DNA of 64,000 bases, from the NCBI GenBank assembly GCA_037367355.1, contig CM074700.1:1054001-1118000 (forward strand), read 5' to 3'. Shown piece after piece: positions 1 to 14,500 of the stretch. Both the position numbers and the translations under genes were made by a program. Position 1 is the stretch's first letter. Each line of letters opens with the position of its first letter. Below the pieces are notes generated by a model. The model had not been told where the DNA came from. It searched no databases and saw only the letters and a program-made list of their open reading frames with translations. Origin of the DNA: Neoscytalidium dimidiatum. Taxonomy: Eukaryota > Ascomycota > Dothideomycetes > Botryosphaeriales > Botryosphaeriaceae.

Positions 1-919
1 ACACATAATGATCTGGCATACTCCTCTGTCAATCGGTTTTAAGGTCCTGATTGGATCTCTTGGCCACCGGACTTCTGCAGATCGAGTATCAGAAGGTTTA
101 CAAAACAAGGAAGGGAATCATCCTCACCAACCCAATTTGACAGCAATTGCACGGTCCATTGAGCCATATGAAACGGTTTTCTAGAAAAAAAAAAAAATAT
201 ACAGTAATTGGTAAGATTTCCGCATGCCTGGGTGAAGCGGCAATCAGGATAACAAGAACGGTCGAAGTCTCCCGCCACTCGCCCGGGGATGACATTTGTC
301 GGGTTGACCGAGTTGCATGTGGAAGTCCATGATGGCGGATGTGATTGGCAAGGGGAATGAGTAGTGAAAACTGCTCCTCAACGGCAATAGAGGCGACCGG
401 ATCTCCGCAGTGGCGGCAGACAGGCTGGTGTTGAGAGCTTATCTCCGTAGGCAGAAGTATTACGCAGGACCCTGAGGGTCCTGAGTCGTTCACGGGCGGG
501 CCAATGCAGGCACAAGCACACTGCGCGGGGCGGCGCCACTCAAAAGAGGCCAGCTGGCGCGCGTTTGGCAGGCGGTAGAGAGGCGGGCTGGTTTCAAATC
601 AAGCCGGGCGAAAGAAGTCCAGCTGGTTCGACGGGCTTCTGCCCTTGCACGCGGTCGCGGCGGCGAGGTGGAAGCCGAAAGCAGCCTAGCGCGGGCGCGC
701 CCAAGCTTCGGTGCTGGGGCGTTTAGAACCACCGGCTAACATCATCGCCAGCGTCTGCCTCTACATAAGCTCCGACTTCCCAACCCCATCCAACCCTCTC
801 CATCTACCCACCCCCGCCACTTACGGGCTTGCTCTCCCGTCCACCCTGCAGCTTCGACAACTTCCTCCGCTCCTCCCTTCCTATCGAACTCTCGCGGAAT
901 ACCCGCTGCGACCGCAATC
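1..919. other. Intergenic region upstream of CDC48
   Basis: No gene is supported here. Open frames on both strands are short and of low complexity, and none shows a recognisable domain. An A-run lies at about 184-197. The last 200 bases are C/T-rich, as is usual for a fungal promoter and 5' leader, and lead directly into the CDC48 start. The 3' end of a gene lying to the left of the window cannot be excluded. Confidence 0.5.
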
Positions 920-3619
<2,700 letters not shown>

Positions 3620-4640
3620 ACGACTCTACTGGACGAGGCGGCTAGATAATGGGATTTGCATGAACGGATTTTCTTCGGTGTCTTCACGGTGGTCGCTGGT
3701 GCTAAGGTCAAGTCCATAGACGATTTCCCTTTTTCTCTTGCTTTCATGAAGAAAGTGCTTTTCCTTAGTAGCTCGCGAGAAATCGTTGTGTGCAAACGGC
3801 GAGAGAGGTAATTACCGGGGTATCTTCGACAACAAAATGAACGTTACTTCGGTAGTTTGGAAACTTCGGGGAAAGATGAAGGGTTGCATGGCATGCCACT
3901 CCTATCATGGCAGTATGATAGCTTAGGCAGTAACTAGCGCGATAAACCTTATAGAGTGTTCATGCATGTTGAATTGTACAAATTCGTTGGAGCAGCCCAA
4001 CTATGATAGAAACCCCAGATGAAACCCTGGTGGTCAGAGCGTATCTACCCAATCAAGCCGTAGTGAAGGGACACGATACTTGTGTAATGCTGCGCCATCA
4101 CATGCCGCCGTTGTCATTTCGCTCGTGCTACCATATGCATCTCAGAATGACGCCTCTCAGACAAGCTAGCAAGCAAGATATCCAGATGCTTCTTCTTGCC
4201 GATATGCAATGCGCTTCCTAAATCTTTAATCATGTTCTCCAAAACGCCACCGTCAATGGAATGCGAACTGAATGCCACGTAATCAAGTCTTCTCCAGGTT
4301 TCCCAATCCACGGTATCCCTTCTTTTGGCGTGCCACGATGGTGGCGAATCGTTGCAGCTGAAGTTTCCCAACTTCCTGGATGGAGCGTCTTCCAGGTTCG
4401 TAAGATCGTGTTCCCTGGTATACGGGCACTGGGTCAAGCCGCGAAGGAAGCTCAGAATCGCCGTTTCGTCGCGTACCGTGCCTTGCCATGTCCCACGGAT
4501 ACTGTGCGTTATCGTCTCGAAACCCGCGCTCCGCGGCGCATCAGTCAAATAATCCTCCCCCAGAAGGAAGAAGGCCAAGAGAACATCCCCCATCACAAAA
4601 AAAAAAAGTGTATTGCCGTGGTGAAGGCGCCCTTCTTCAT
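3620..4640. other. Intergenic region between convergent CDC48 and Sus1-like genes
   Basis: This kilobase separates two genes that converge, so it should hold both 3' UTRs and their polyadenylation signals. The frames here lack any recognisable domain. An A-run of 11 occurs near 4597-4607. I see no RNA gene or repeat. Confidence 0.5.
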
Positions 4641-5114
4641 TCAATCGAACGTGATCTCGCAGACGGTCTCGACCTCTTTCCGCACCGCCTTGATGCCCTC
4701 CTTCACGGCCTTGTCCGGGATGCGGATGCTCTCCGCGCTCCTCGCCGCGCCCGTCTCCGCTCCTCCTCCTCCTCCTCCTCCACCGCTGCTGTTCTTGCTG
4801 TCGCCGTTGGTGGCGTGGCCGTTCTGCTCCTTGCCGCCGTCGGAGCCGTCGGCCCCGCCCTGCCGCGTGTCCTCGAGCACCCGCGCCATCAGCTCGTCGT
4901 ACGACGCGCACTCGCCGCTGCGGAGGAGGTTGAGGACGTGGGCGCGCAGGGCGTGCGTCCAGCCGGACTCCTGCAGCGAGTGCTGCAGCGCGGCCTGGAT
5001 GCGCGGGATCGAGTTGGCGGAGAGGAGGGCGGCGGTCAGCTGGGCCGTCTGCGAGGTCGTGAGCGCCGAGGTCGTGTGCGCGAACGAGACGGGTCTGGCG
5101 TCGGCGGAGGGCAT
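4641..5114 (-). CDS. Sus1/ENY2-type transcription and mRNA export factor with a low-complexity insert
   Basis: The 157-aa single-exon protein matches the ENY2/Sus1 pattern. The first helices carry LQESGWTHALRAHVLNLLR (family: LIECGW..L..H), followed by YDELMARV (family: VDDLVAEI), and near the end IRIPDKAVKEGIKAVRKE (family: ALVPDSVKKELL.RI). Sus1 is a small helical subunit shared by the SAGA deubiquitinase module and the TREX-2 export complex at nuclear pores. The usual length is about 95-105 aa. Here roughly 45 extra residues, rich in Gly, Asn, Ser and Asp with a run of eight or more glycines, separate the middle helices from the last one. The assignment rests on motif pattern alone. The gene converges on CDC48, and its start is the first Met before the conserved region. 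Confidence 0.72.
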   Translation of the reverse strand: MPSADARPVSFAHTTSALTTSQTAQLTAALLSANSIPRIQAALQHSLQESGWTHALRAHVLNLLRSGECASYDELMARVLEDTRQGGADGSDGGKEQNGHATNGDSKNSSGGGGGGGGAETGAARSAESIRIPDKAVKEGIKAVRKEVETVCEITFD

Positions 5115-6813
5115 GATTGCGGTCGGAGATTCTCTTTCGCAGGCAGCTCGGTTTTCCGGATTGTTTTATCTCGAACGGGGTTTGGAGCGGGGGTGGACGT
5201 TATTTCCAAGAGGGCGGCAATTTGTGTTCTTCTTGGCGGTGATATCGGGATGTGTCGTTTGGCGAGCGATTATTAGATGCCGGTAGATGAGATGGTTTCG
5301 ATAGAGGGCTGGGTATGGTGGTCGAAGGGCGTGTCGGAAATTGGAATTGTGGAGAGAACGAGATTGAGGCGGCTGGTAAGAGGCTAACAACGACCCTAGC
5401 TTGAGGTTGGTCCCAAGAGTCCGGCTAAGATGGGAACAAGAGGGTCTCCCGCACAGAACACGGCCTGTGCCCGGAAAATAGGCGTTTGATGCGCGTACGT
5501 AACGAAAGGCTTTCGTCGCAGCTGACGTTGGTGGAGAAGTTCAGCTGAAAGTGGTCTAGAATTCGGCGGATGGAATTGCGCGTGTTTCGGGTTCAGGATG
5601 ACGTCTGATGGGCGGGCGTCGTCGAGGGGTCTGGTCGTGGGCAAGTGGGCCGGTGGCGGCTGAACGCTCGGGAGACAGGCAAGGCTGTCGGGATGTTGGA
5701 TGGGCCGTGCCGTGGACGACTGGCGTGCGAAGGCCGGCGGGTTCGCAATTGCGGGTGCGGCAGCGGACGAGTGGACAGCGTGCCTTGTGTTTGAGGAGCT
5801 CACGGATGCCGGATGACGTTGGGCAGCCGGCGAGGAAGCAGCGCGCGGCCACGCCGCAGCCTAGGGCCAAGGACGTGACAATGGCAATGGGCACAATACA
5901 GTGCGTGGACGGAGGTGAAAGGCTCAATGGCAGACGACGCGGGCGGGCTGCATAAACGCAACCGCTCACAGGACAGGGCGCGGCCGGGTGCCCCTCGTGG
6001 CGGACTTGGATCTCAGACAGCAGCAGCGTCGCAGGGTATTTGTGGGCGTCGCACTGGCGCTGGCGCTGGCGGGTATACTAGAGGCCGGCGTGCTATAGTT
6101 GGTGCTTGATGCGCGGCCTTGGAGGCGCTCCGGATTTGGCCAACGCTACGGCTCTGGTCTCGCCGCCTCGCGCCTGCACCACCACAATCCTCCACTGCGA
6201 TACTCGCAGCCCTGTCTGGTCCACGCCAGCCTCTGCGCTCGTCTGCACGTCATCCACGTCCTGCTCACCTCAGTCTGCGCGCGCGCGACGCTACTCGTCC
6301 GCTGCTCCCCTGACCACCGCCCGCAGCCCGTTCCCCAGCCAGCCGCCTGCCGACTCCCGCAAGCGCCAACTCCTCCGCCCGCCGCGCGCTCAACCCACCA
6401 GGCCTGGTCCTCCAACACGCCCTTCCTCGCACCGCTCCGCCCTACCCCACGTGCACGCGGCCGTACCGGGCGATCGCGCTGCCACTCTACCTGATACGCC
6501 CACACAGAGGCCTGGACTGTACACAGCAGGGTGCCAGCTCAATCTCGCTTCTGTCTCAGCAGGGTTGGCCGCGCCTGGCAAGTCAGCGAGGGCACTGGCA
6601 GCTCCTCCACAGCAGCCACTGCACAAGGCCAAGCTCGAGGCTCCGGCTCTATCGCTGTGCCACCGTGAGCCGATAACAGAGCTCTGGCCCGGAACCACCC
6701 TCCGCTCGCACCGCTGCTCCTCTTCGATACCTGCGCCTCCCGGCCCATTTGAGCTGCCTCCAAACGCCGCCTGAGCTCCTTCCGCAGTCGATGCCCCTCC
6801 CGCCTCAGCAGCC
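5115..6813. other. Divergent intergenic region between Sus1-like and Ste50-like genes
   Basis: This 1.7-kb stretch lies between two divergently transcribed genes and must contain both promoters. The right part (about 6100-6813) is strongly C-rich on the plus strand and stays open in several frames. Its translations are Pro/Ser/Ala/Arg-rich without a domain, which fits a long 5' leader of the Ste50-like gene better than a separate gene. Confidence 0.5.
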
Positions 6814-8440
6814 ATGGCCACGTACAGATCTGCATACCAGGAGGACTCTGACGCCGATGACGAGTATGAGCGCAGCGTCATCACCTCGCCCACCCTGCCA
6901 CCGGACTACGAGCTAAGCCTAACCGACTCCGAGCCGCCTTCCGCAGAGCATACTCCCACAACCTTCACCCATTCAGCCGACAGCCATTCAAGCCCCAAGG
7001 GCATCATAACTAGCTGGACCCCAGAGCAGGTGGCGGATTGGATATCAAGCCTGGGGCTAGGGCAGTATGCAAAGACGTTCTTGGGTGCGTATATATTTGC
7101 TGGAAGCCCATTGGATGGACACTGACATTTCACAGAGGAAAATGTGGACGGCGATGCACTCATTGCCCTGCAGCATGCGGAATTGAAAGAGATGGGCATA
7201 AACAGCGTTGGCCACCGGCTCTCCGTCTTGAAGGGCGTCTACGAAGTCAAGGCGAAACAGAATGTGCCTATAGAACCCGACCACTATGTGCCACTCTGTA
7301 GGTTCACTTTCTCTGTCATTACATGTGAAGAGGCTAACCGCTTCAGCTGCCGAGACGACTGCACAGGAGACGGCACCAACCCAGGACGACTTCGCGCGCA
7401 TTATACAAATCATCAAGGACCGTGATGACCGGATTCACAGTGCCGAAGCCGAACTACGGGCCTTGAAGGAGGATCTCAACCGCATGGCAGAGGAGAACAG
7501 GAAGCTGCGCGAGGACGTGCTTCCGGTGGTGCGGGAGGCTAAGAACCGATCACAACCGTTGCCGACGCCGGACGCGCAAGAACGAGACCACATCACCTCG
7601 CCGCCGACTCAAGAACGCGAACGTGCAGGCAGCAGTCTATCGCGCAAATTCTCGACGAAGAAGTTATTTCTGGGCTCGGCGCCCAAGAACCCGTCTCCAA
7701 CCATCCACGAAGGCCGAACCTTAACCGACACCTCAAACCTCGATCCTTCAGCTGCGGCGATGGCGGCGTCAAACCACCTTACGGCCTCTATAAGCGGCGG
7801 CCCGCATTCGGGGTCTCAACCGGCATCGTCGCCTCACCAGCATCCCCAGCCCTCGCCAACGTCTCCCGCATACAGCACGCACCAATCCGCATCTCGATCA
7901 CGCTCACACACCAACAACGACGACCGCAACTCTGTCTACTACGACCGCGACGGTACGCGCGGCGCTACACCTGCACCTTCGCACCGCGAGCGCGAGCGCG
8001 ACCGAGAGCGCGACCGGGATCCCCCACTGTCCGGGGGCCGCAATGCCGAGACCGCATCAATCGCGCCATCGACCTCCGGGAATTCGAGAGGAGGCGAGTC
8101 GTCGAATCCGCAGGTTGAAATCTTCAAGTCTTTCCGCGTCAGTATCGACGATCCTTGCCACAAAGTCCTTCCCGTTGCGCTCAAGAAGTACAACATCACA
8201 GCAGACTGGCGGCAATATGCATTATATATTGTCCATGGTGATCAGGAGCGCTGCTTAGGCCTGAACGAACGTCCGCTCATCTTATTCAAACAGCTGGACC
8301 GGGAAGGCAGGAAGCCGATGTTCATGTTGAGAAAGCATGCCGCGCCGGTAGAAGGACATAGCAGCACCATCAATCCCGGCGGAACCGGCGGATATCCGGG
8401 CCAGAGCGGTCAGACGCTTGTCCCCGGAGGTGTACTATGA
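6814..8440 (+). CDS. STE50: Ste50-type SAM/RA-domain adaptor of MAP-kinase pathways
   Basis: Three exons (6814-7084, 7136-7297, 7347-8440) give 508 aa. Residues about 65-135 form a SAM domain (WTPEQVADWISSLGLGQY, then NVDGDALIALQHAELKEMGI) that is split by the first intron. A predicted coiled coil follows (IIKDRDDRIHSAEAELRALK), then a Ser/Pro-rich linker with an Arg/Glu repeat patch. A Ras-association domain lies near the C-terminus (FKSFRVSIDDPCHKVLPVAL to YALYIVHGDQERCL). This is the architecture of yeast Ste50 and Aspergillus SteD, which tether the Ste11/SteC MAPKKK to Cdc42/Ras signalling for mating, filamentation and osmoadaptation. The start has a good context (gccATGgcc) and precedes the SAM domain by the usual disordered stretch. 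Confidence 0.92.
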
Positions 8441-9430
8441 GCTTCCGGCCCCCTCGAAGCACCGACCAGTGTTGGATAACCAAAAGTTTCATTTCCCATT
8501 TCTCTTTCTTTTTTTTTTTTTCTCTCATGCGTTGTGGTGGGTTGGACCTGCCGGAGCTCCGAGTCATTTCCCTTTCGTCTTCCTTCGTGTTGGGGCTTCG
8601 AGCAGAGTCATTTCCGCAGTATTTCCTTTTTCATTTGGTTCTTTTCAACCCACCTCAACTTAGTCAGGTTTTATTATCTTCTTCTGTCGGCGAGATCTCG
8701 GTCCTCCAGCAATCCGTCTTCATTTCGTTTCTCCTTACGTGCGACGGCAGACATAGTTCGGGCGTTTTCCCAGTTTGCTTCGATTCTCGACCTTCTGTTA
8801 GCTGCGTTGCCCCCTTGATATCTTGCCGGTGATTCGTCCGTTTCCGGAGCAAAGCATTACGAGTGGCATCCAGCGTTTCCTTTGTGTGTTTCTCAGCTTT
8901 CGGCGGTCAATGCAGGTGTACGGCGCGGCGGACAGAGGAGATGAAGCTCGGATTCGAGGTATTAGCCTTGGGCAGCGGGCGGGTTTTTAGCGAGCCGGAG
9001 ACGGGTTGCGCGGGCGGGAAATTAGAGAGGGAAAGGAGAAAGAGGGGTCGCATAGGCTCGACAGTGCTTCTGTGGCTATGTAGTAGGAAGAACAACGTGA
9101 AATGAAAAAAAGGCTTCGCCGGAGAGACGGAAGTGCATGAGGTCTTCCTAAACAGGTGATGCTCTTGGCTGCCCATGCGGCGCTAGTCCGGAAGCGAATT
9201 AAGGTGGATCTGTGGTACAGGCAGGGATCGCGACGCTTGACTTCAGCGCTTCCTCTCGCTGCCCACGCGCCCAAACTGGCCTGATGACGCCTCAACAGCC
9301 TGCGTGTGTCCGCGCTGCTGAGCGAGAAGCCATCCTCTCGCGTCCCGCTTTCGGCGAACTCTCTATTCGCGCCCCCTCGCATAACTAACTCTCAAGCTTC
9401 CTCTAGCAACCCCCGGACTTAAGCGCTACC
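8441..9430. other. Intergenic region downstream of the Ste50-like gene
   Basis: No gene is supported. A run of T occurs at about 8508-8522 in what is probably the 3' UTR of the preceding gene. The last 200 bases are probably the promoter and leader of the 2EXR gene. Confidence 0.5.
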
Positions 9431-10956
9431 ATGTCGGACCATGACGGCACAACTCCTCTGGATCGCCAGCTCGCCGAGCTACGCCTAGACTACGCCCGTC
9501 GCACGGCTGATCCTAAGGCCGACTGCGCGCCCTCTGCCCTCGCCCTCCCCCGCCAGACCTCTGCGTCCGGCGCCCTGGAGACGGACAAGGCGGGACAGAA
9601 ACAGCGCCAGCAGCAGTCAGCCTTGCTCCGTCTGCCCCACGACATCCGTCTCCTCATCTGGGAGGAGGCTGTCGGAAGGCGCTACTTGCACCTTGCGCAG
9701 TCGTATAGCGAGCACGCGACCTCCTCCACGACCGCTCTGGCCCAGCAACAGCATGGCCTCGGCGGTCGTGCCTACTTCGGCCAGCGCTGTATAGAGTGCA
9801 AGCAGTCGTGCTATCACTGCACGCTTCTGGCTGCGACAGATTTTGTGGATTTTGACGTCAGGCTGGCGGCAAGACGGAGAAAGAACGCGGAAGTAAAAGG
9901 CGTGGTGGCCGTCGTGCTGGTTTGCAGGCTTGTGTGAGTTGCGATTTCAAGTGTCTCTAACCCCTACCTACTCTGCCCTTGTAGTGTACAACATCGGGGA
10001 TACCTGCTCCAGGCCTTGCACCACCGTCTATGGCCTGGCGCACGACCGCCATGACGCGACAGGAGGGCCAAACCCACGAGAAAATCGTCATGCAGACAGG
10101 CGGCGATTAATACGGAATCCGACGCAGATACACCGAAGCTATCCCCTTCCTCTATAAAAGCAATACCTTCCAGTTCACCTCCCCGCGATCCCTCATCGGC
10201 CTCCACGCTCAACTCCGCGCCCCACGTTGGAACGCCATCCGCACGCTGCATCTCCACTGGACCTTCCGTGCTCCGCTTTTCGCCCACTACGATGCCCTAA
10301 TGCGCCAGCTCCGCGCCTCCTCTACCAGCAGTGCGACCGCTGAACTCGATACCCACTCGGCCTCCACACCACTTTATCTACCGCAGTTTGGTCACTCTTC
10401 TCTCACCGACGACGACCTTGACGCCGTGGTCCAAGAATCCGACCGTGGCCATCCACAGCAACCCTTTGATCCCACCCTTGACTCCATGCTTTACTGGCAG
10501 CATCCGCTCCTCGAATCCATGCCCAGCATGGAGATCGATCGTGCGCACTGGGAGTGGGAGCACTGGCGCGACGCCTGTGCCGTCATTGCGCAGATGCGGG
10601 GGCTCCGTGACCTGCGTATCTGCCTTCGAACGGGCTTGGTCGCCGCGCCGAACCAGATGGTCCTATTCCTCAGCCAGTTGCGGAACGTAAGGCTGACCAT
10701 CGGTGTGAGCGAAGCCCCTGTGGTGGGCGGTGGTGGAGAATTGGTTGAAAAGGGTAGCGAGAGGGAGGCCGCAGGTGGGGACGGTGAAGGACGGTGGAAG
10801 CTCGGGCTCTTGTGCAACGATCGCGATGGGTGGGCAGTGCAGCAGGCGTTGGACAAGGCGGGCTTCGCGTGCGATGTTTCGAGGCTGGTGGCACAGTACT
10901 GGCCCCCGGATATCGAGGTGGAGCCGCCGCCATTCAACGTACAATATCGGCGGTGA
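9431..10956 (+). CDS. 2EXR/DUF7730-type fungal protein
   Basis: Two exons (9431-9933 and 10128-10956) give 443 aa. The join restores a continuous family motif: VCRLV from exon 1 runs into YTEAIPFLYKSNTFQF from exon 2, the usual 'CRxxYxEAIxxLYxxNTF' of 2EXR/DUF7730 proteins. The first conserved element, LLRLPHDIRLLIWEEAVG, lies at about residues 64-85. A Cys-rich patch (RCIECKQSCYHC) lies between the two. The second half continues with APRWNAIRTLHLHW and ends in a charged, less conserved tail. The 194-bp intron contains stops in the exon-1 frame. The molecular function of this large Pezizomycotina family is not known. It resembles F-box-type N-termini, but nothing here proves ubiquitin ligase activity. 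Confidence 0.75.
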
Positions 10957-11571
10957 GTTCGATGTATGGTTTGAGAACATCTGATATCGTTCTCATTCTC
11001 GGGCTTCATCCCTCAACCGTCCACAGAGAGCAACGATCGGACACCGGGCTTTCGGGAGAGTGTGTTCTTGCAGTGATAGATACCCCCGCTCGTTTTCTGC
11101 TTCTCATACAATCTTAATTTCTATCCTTCCAGACCCTCAGAAATGGCTTCTGTGGAAATGTGAGAAGAGGATTGCCGGGCTGCAAGTCATAGCCGTGCAA
11201 CAAAACCCTTGGTAATTAAAGGCCATCCCACAAATATTATTTTTATCTTCAGAACACACAGTATTCTCTAATGCTGTTGCACATCCTTAGCAATTGACTA
11301 AAATGGATTGCTTACCGCTTTCAGTAGGAAGATCGTATATCAATTGCCCCCGAAGCGAGAGCACAAAAGCATTTTTAAATGCTCTCCATATCATATCCTC
11401 GCTTATCAAGGCTTTCTCCGTCGGCTGAGTTCAACAATGTCTATGGACAGCTACTACTCGCACCAACGAAAGAGCTCATAGCTCCATAGCGAACTTGGTA
11501 ACTGCATGGTTCACAGTTGGATTGTTCTATTTCACTTTATTGTCATCAACAGCCATACCTTGCCCTATGAC
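10957..11571. other. Intergenic region between convergent 2EXR and 5-oxoprolinase genes
   Basis: This is a 3'-3' spacer. It is less GC-rich than its surroundings, with short AT-rich blocks (about 11220-11240 and 11360-11400), as expected for 3' UTRs. No RNA gene, repeat or protein domain is visible. Confidence 0.45.
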
Positions 11572-14500
11572 TTACGCCGCAGATGCTGCGGTGAGATTCC
11601 ATTCATGCACACTGCCGCGAAGCTCAAACGGTGCAGAGCACTTTGCTGCCGTGGCGGCAGGCTGCGGCTCGTCGACGGGCGCGCCCCAGGCACCACCTCC
11701 GGGTCTATGAGCAGGCAGACAGTCAGCATTCTGTAACGACTGGAAGTAAAGGAGCGGCTTACGTATGGATGACAATCCTCTCTCCCGGCTGGACCTCCAA
11801 CTCCATCTTCCCGCCAATATTGATCACCCTCTCTCTCACGACGCCTTCTCCATCCACCTCCTTCTTGACGTACAGATTCAACCCGGCCTCGCCCGGGCCT
11901 CCGCCCTCCATCCCGTACGGCCGGTGCACTCTCCTCTCGCTCAACATGCTCGCGCTCACCGCCATGCGGAACTCGATCTCCCTGACGACGCCGTCGCCGC
12001 CGCGCCACCGGCCCTTGCCGCCGGACCCGCGCCTGATGGCGAAGCGGCGCAGGACGACGGGGTAGCGCAGCTCGTAGACCTCCGGGTCGGTGATGCGCGT
12101 GTTGGTCATGTGGACGTGGACGCCGCTCTCGCCGTGCCAGGAGGGCCCGGCGCCGGCGCCGCCGCAGATGGTCTCGCCGACGCCGAAGCCGGGGACGACG
12201 TCGCCGGTGCGCTCGTCGCGGCCGCCGGTGCCGAAGGAGAGGATGTTGCAGCACCCCTGGCTGGCGGCGGCGGCGCCGAACGCGCCCAGCACCACGTCCG
12301 TGATGCGCTGCGACGTGACCGGGTTGCCGGCGCAGACGGCCGCGCCGCCCGACGGGTTGAGCAGCGTGCCGGCCGGGATGGCGACCGCGACGGGCGCCAG
12401 GCACCCCTGGTTGAGCGGGATGGAGACGCCGATCAGGCAGCGCAGGACGTAGATGATGGCGCTGTGGGCGATGGCGACGGGCGCGTTGAGGCTGTTGAAG
12501 GTCTCGCGGCCGGTGCCCGCGAAGTCGAAGGTCGCGGCGCCGGTGGAGGCGTCGATGGCGACGCGCAGGGCGATGGGCGTGCCGTCGTCCATGTAGTCCG
12601 TGAAGGACAGGGGTTGCGGGTGCCGCTGCGCGACCGACTTCAGGTACGCGCGCACGGCGGATTCGGCCGTCGCGTTGATGGCGCGCATGTACTTGTGGAC
12701 CTCCGGCAGCGTGTACTCGGCGACGAGGGCGGAGATCAGGGACGCGCCCTTCTGGTTGGCCGAGATGGCCGCCTTGAGGTCCGACACGTTGTCGTTGTAG
12801 GTCCGCGTCCCGCTGCACTTGGGGAAGCTGGCCGGCTCGTCGACGAGGAAGGTGCGCACGCGGGCTTCGTCGAAGACGCCGTCGCTGACGATCTTGAAGC
12901 CCATGGTCTGCGCGCCTTCTTCGTAGAGCATCTTGCTGTCGCTAGGCATCGAGCCGGGATGCGTTCCGCCAATTTCTGCGTGGTGCCCACGCGAGGCGAC
13001 GTAGAAGATTATCTCCTGGCCGGCGTCGTCCCAGATGGGCGTGATGATAGTGATGTCTGGCAAGTGTGTCCCACCTGCCAAAGGATGGTTGCTACATATG
13101 ACGTCTCCGGGCTTAAGTGACGGCCCAAGCTGCTCGTGTTGATAGCGGACTGCGTATTCCATCGACCCCAGATGAACTGGGACGTGCGGGGCGTTGGCGA
13201 CCAATTTTCCTTCCGGTGAGAAGAGAGCACATGAGAAATCAAGACGTTCTTTGATATTGGTTGAGACTGATGTCTTCTGGAACGTACGGCCCATCTGCTC
13301 CGCGATGCTCATGAAGCGGTGGCCGAAGATGGAAAGCCGGATCGGGTCGATGGCATCGGTGGAGCTGTCTGACGTCTTCTTACCTGCAGATGGAACGTCC
13401 AACATGACGTGCTTGGAGAGGATTGTTGCCGTGGCTGCGGGCTCAACTACGATGGTCTGTGTATCGTCAATGATCATAGCTGGCCCGGAGATCAGAGTGC
13501 CTGCTGTCAAATGATTCAAGAAATATACGGGGGTCTTGCAGTGACCTCCGTTAGCAAAGTACACTGTCGTCTCGTCATCTTTTTTCTCTGGGTCGATAGC
13601 CGTAGCCTTGATAGACTTAAGCTCTGCTTGTGGCGCTTCGGCCGGAATGGACAATGACTTGCCAATGCCACGCACGCGGATATCTTCGCAGAGTATGGCG
13701 CGGCCGGGAATATCGAAGCTGAATTCACGCCTGTGTTGAGCACGGAACTCGGATGCAAAGTCGCCAGAGGATGGTTCGAGAATCATCAGCAGATTGTCTG
13801 TGCCTTGGTAGCGAAGGTTGAGGTAAACCTCGTAGCTGATCCGATCTGGCGATATCCCGTCACCGATTAGTTCATTTGTCACTTTCTTCTTCAATGCCGC
13901 AATGCGTTCCTTTATTGTCTCCATCGCCGCCTCATCGAATGGCCCAGATGATGGCTCCTGGGCTTCATGAACTACGTCGGCAAGTGCCATCCCATACGCG
14001 GAGAGGATTGAAGAATAGCGGTGGATTATCACTGTTTGGATATTCAGTGACGAAGCAATTGCGCAAGCATGTTGTCCACCGGCCCCGCCGAAGCAGGCCA
14101 AGTTGTGCGCTGATGTGTCAAAACCCCGAGCCTCTGTTAGAGCTCGAATCGGCTTCGCCATGGATTCATTCGCCACTTCGATGAAACCGAGAGCGATGTC
14201 TTCGGGCGACTTCTTCTGCCCGGTCTCGGAGTTGATCTGTTCCGCCAGCTGAATGAACTTCTTCCGTGTGATTTCGACATCCAGTGGTTCGTCCTCGTTC
14301 GGACCGAAGATTTTCGGAAAATAATCAGGGAGCAATCGTCCCAAAAATAGGTTTGCATCAGTAACTGTAAGAGGGCCACCCTTCCTGTAGCATGCAGGAC
14401 CAGGGTGTGCACCGGCGCTGTCCGGACCCACGACGAAGAGGCCGTGACGCCAGAAGAGAATGGAACCGCCTCCAGCGGCAACCGTGTTAATGTCCAGCTG

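Noticed and set aside
4261..5286. 341-codon and 262-codon plus-strand frames over the Sus1-like gene
   Set aside because: They are Ala/Arg/Ser-rich low-complexity translations. The minus-strand frame matches ENY2 motifs instead.
6106..6774. Long Pro/Ser/Ala/Arg frame (222 codons) upstream of the Ste50-like gene
   Set aside because: Several overlapping frames are open at once because the region is C-rich. There is no domain and the composition is that of a leader, so it is treated as 5' region.
11765..13120. 451-codon frame opposite the 5-oxoprolinase
   Set aside because: It is the antisense shadow of a very GC-rich, well-conserved exon. Its Ala/Gly/Asp/Val composition is typical of such shadows.
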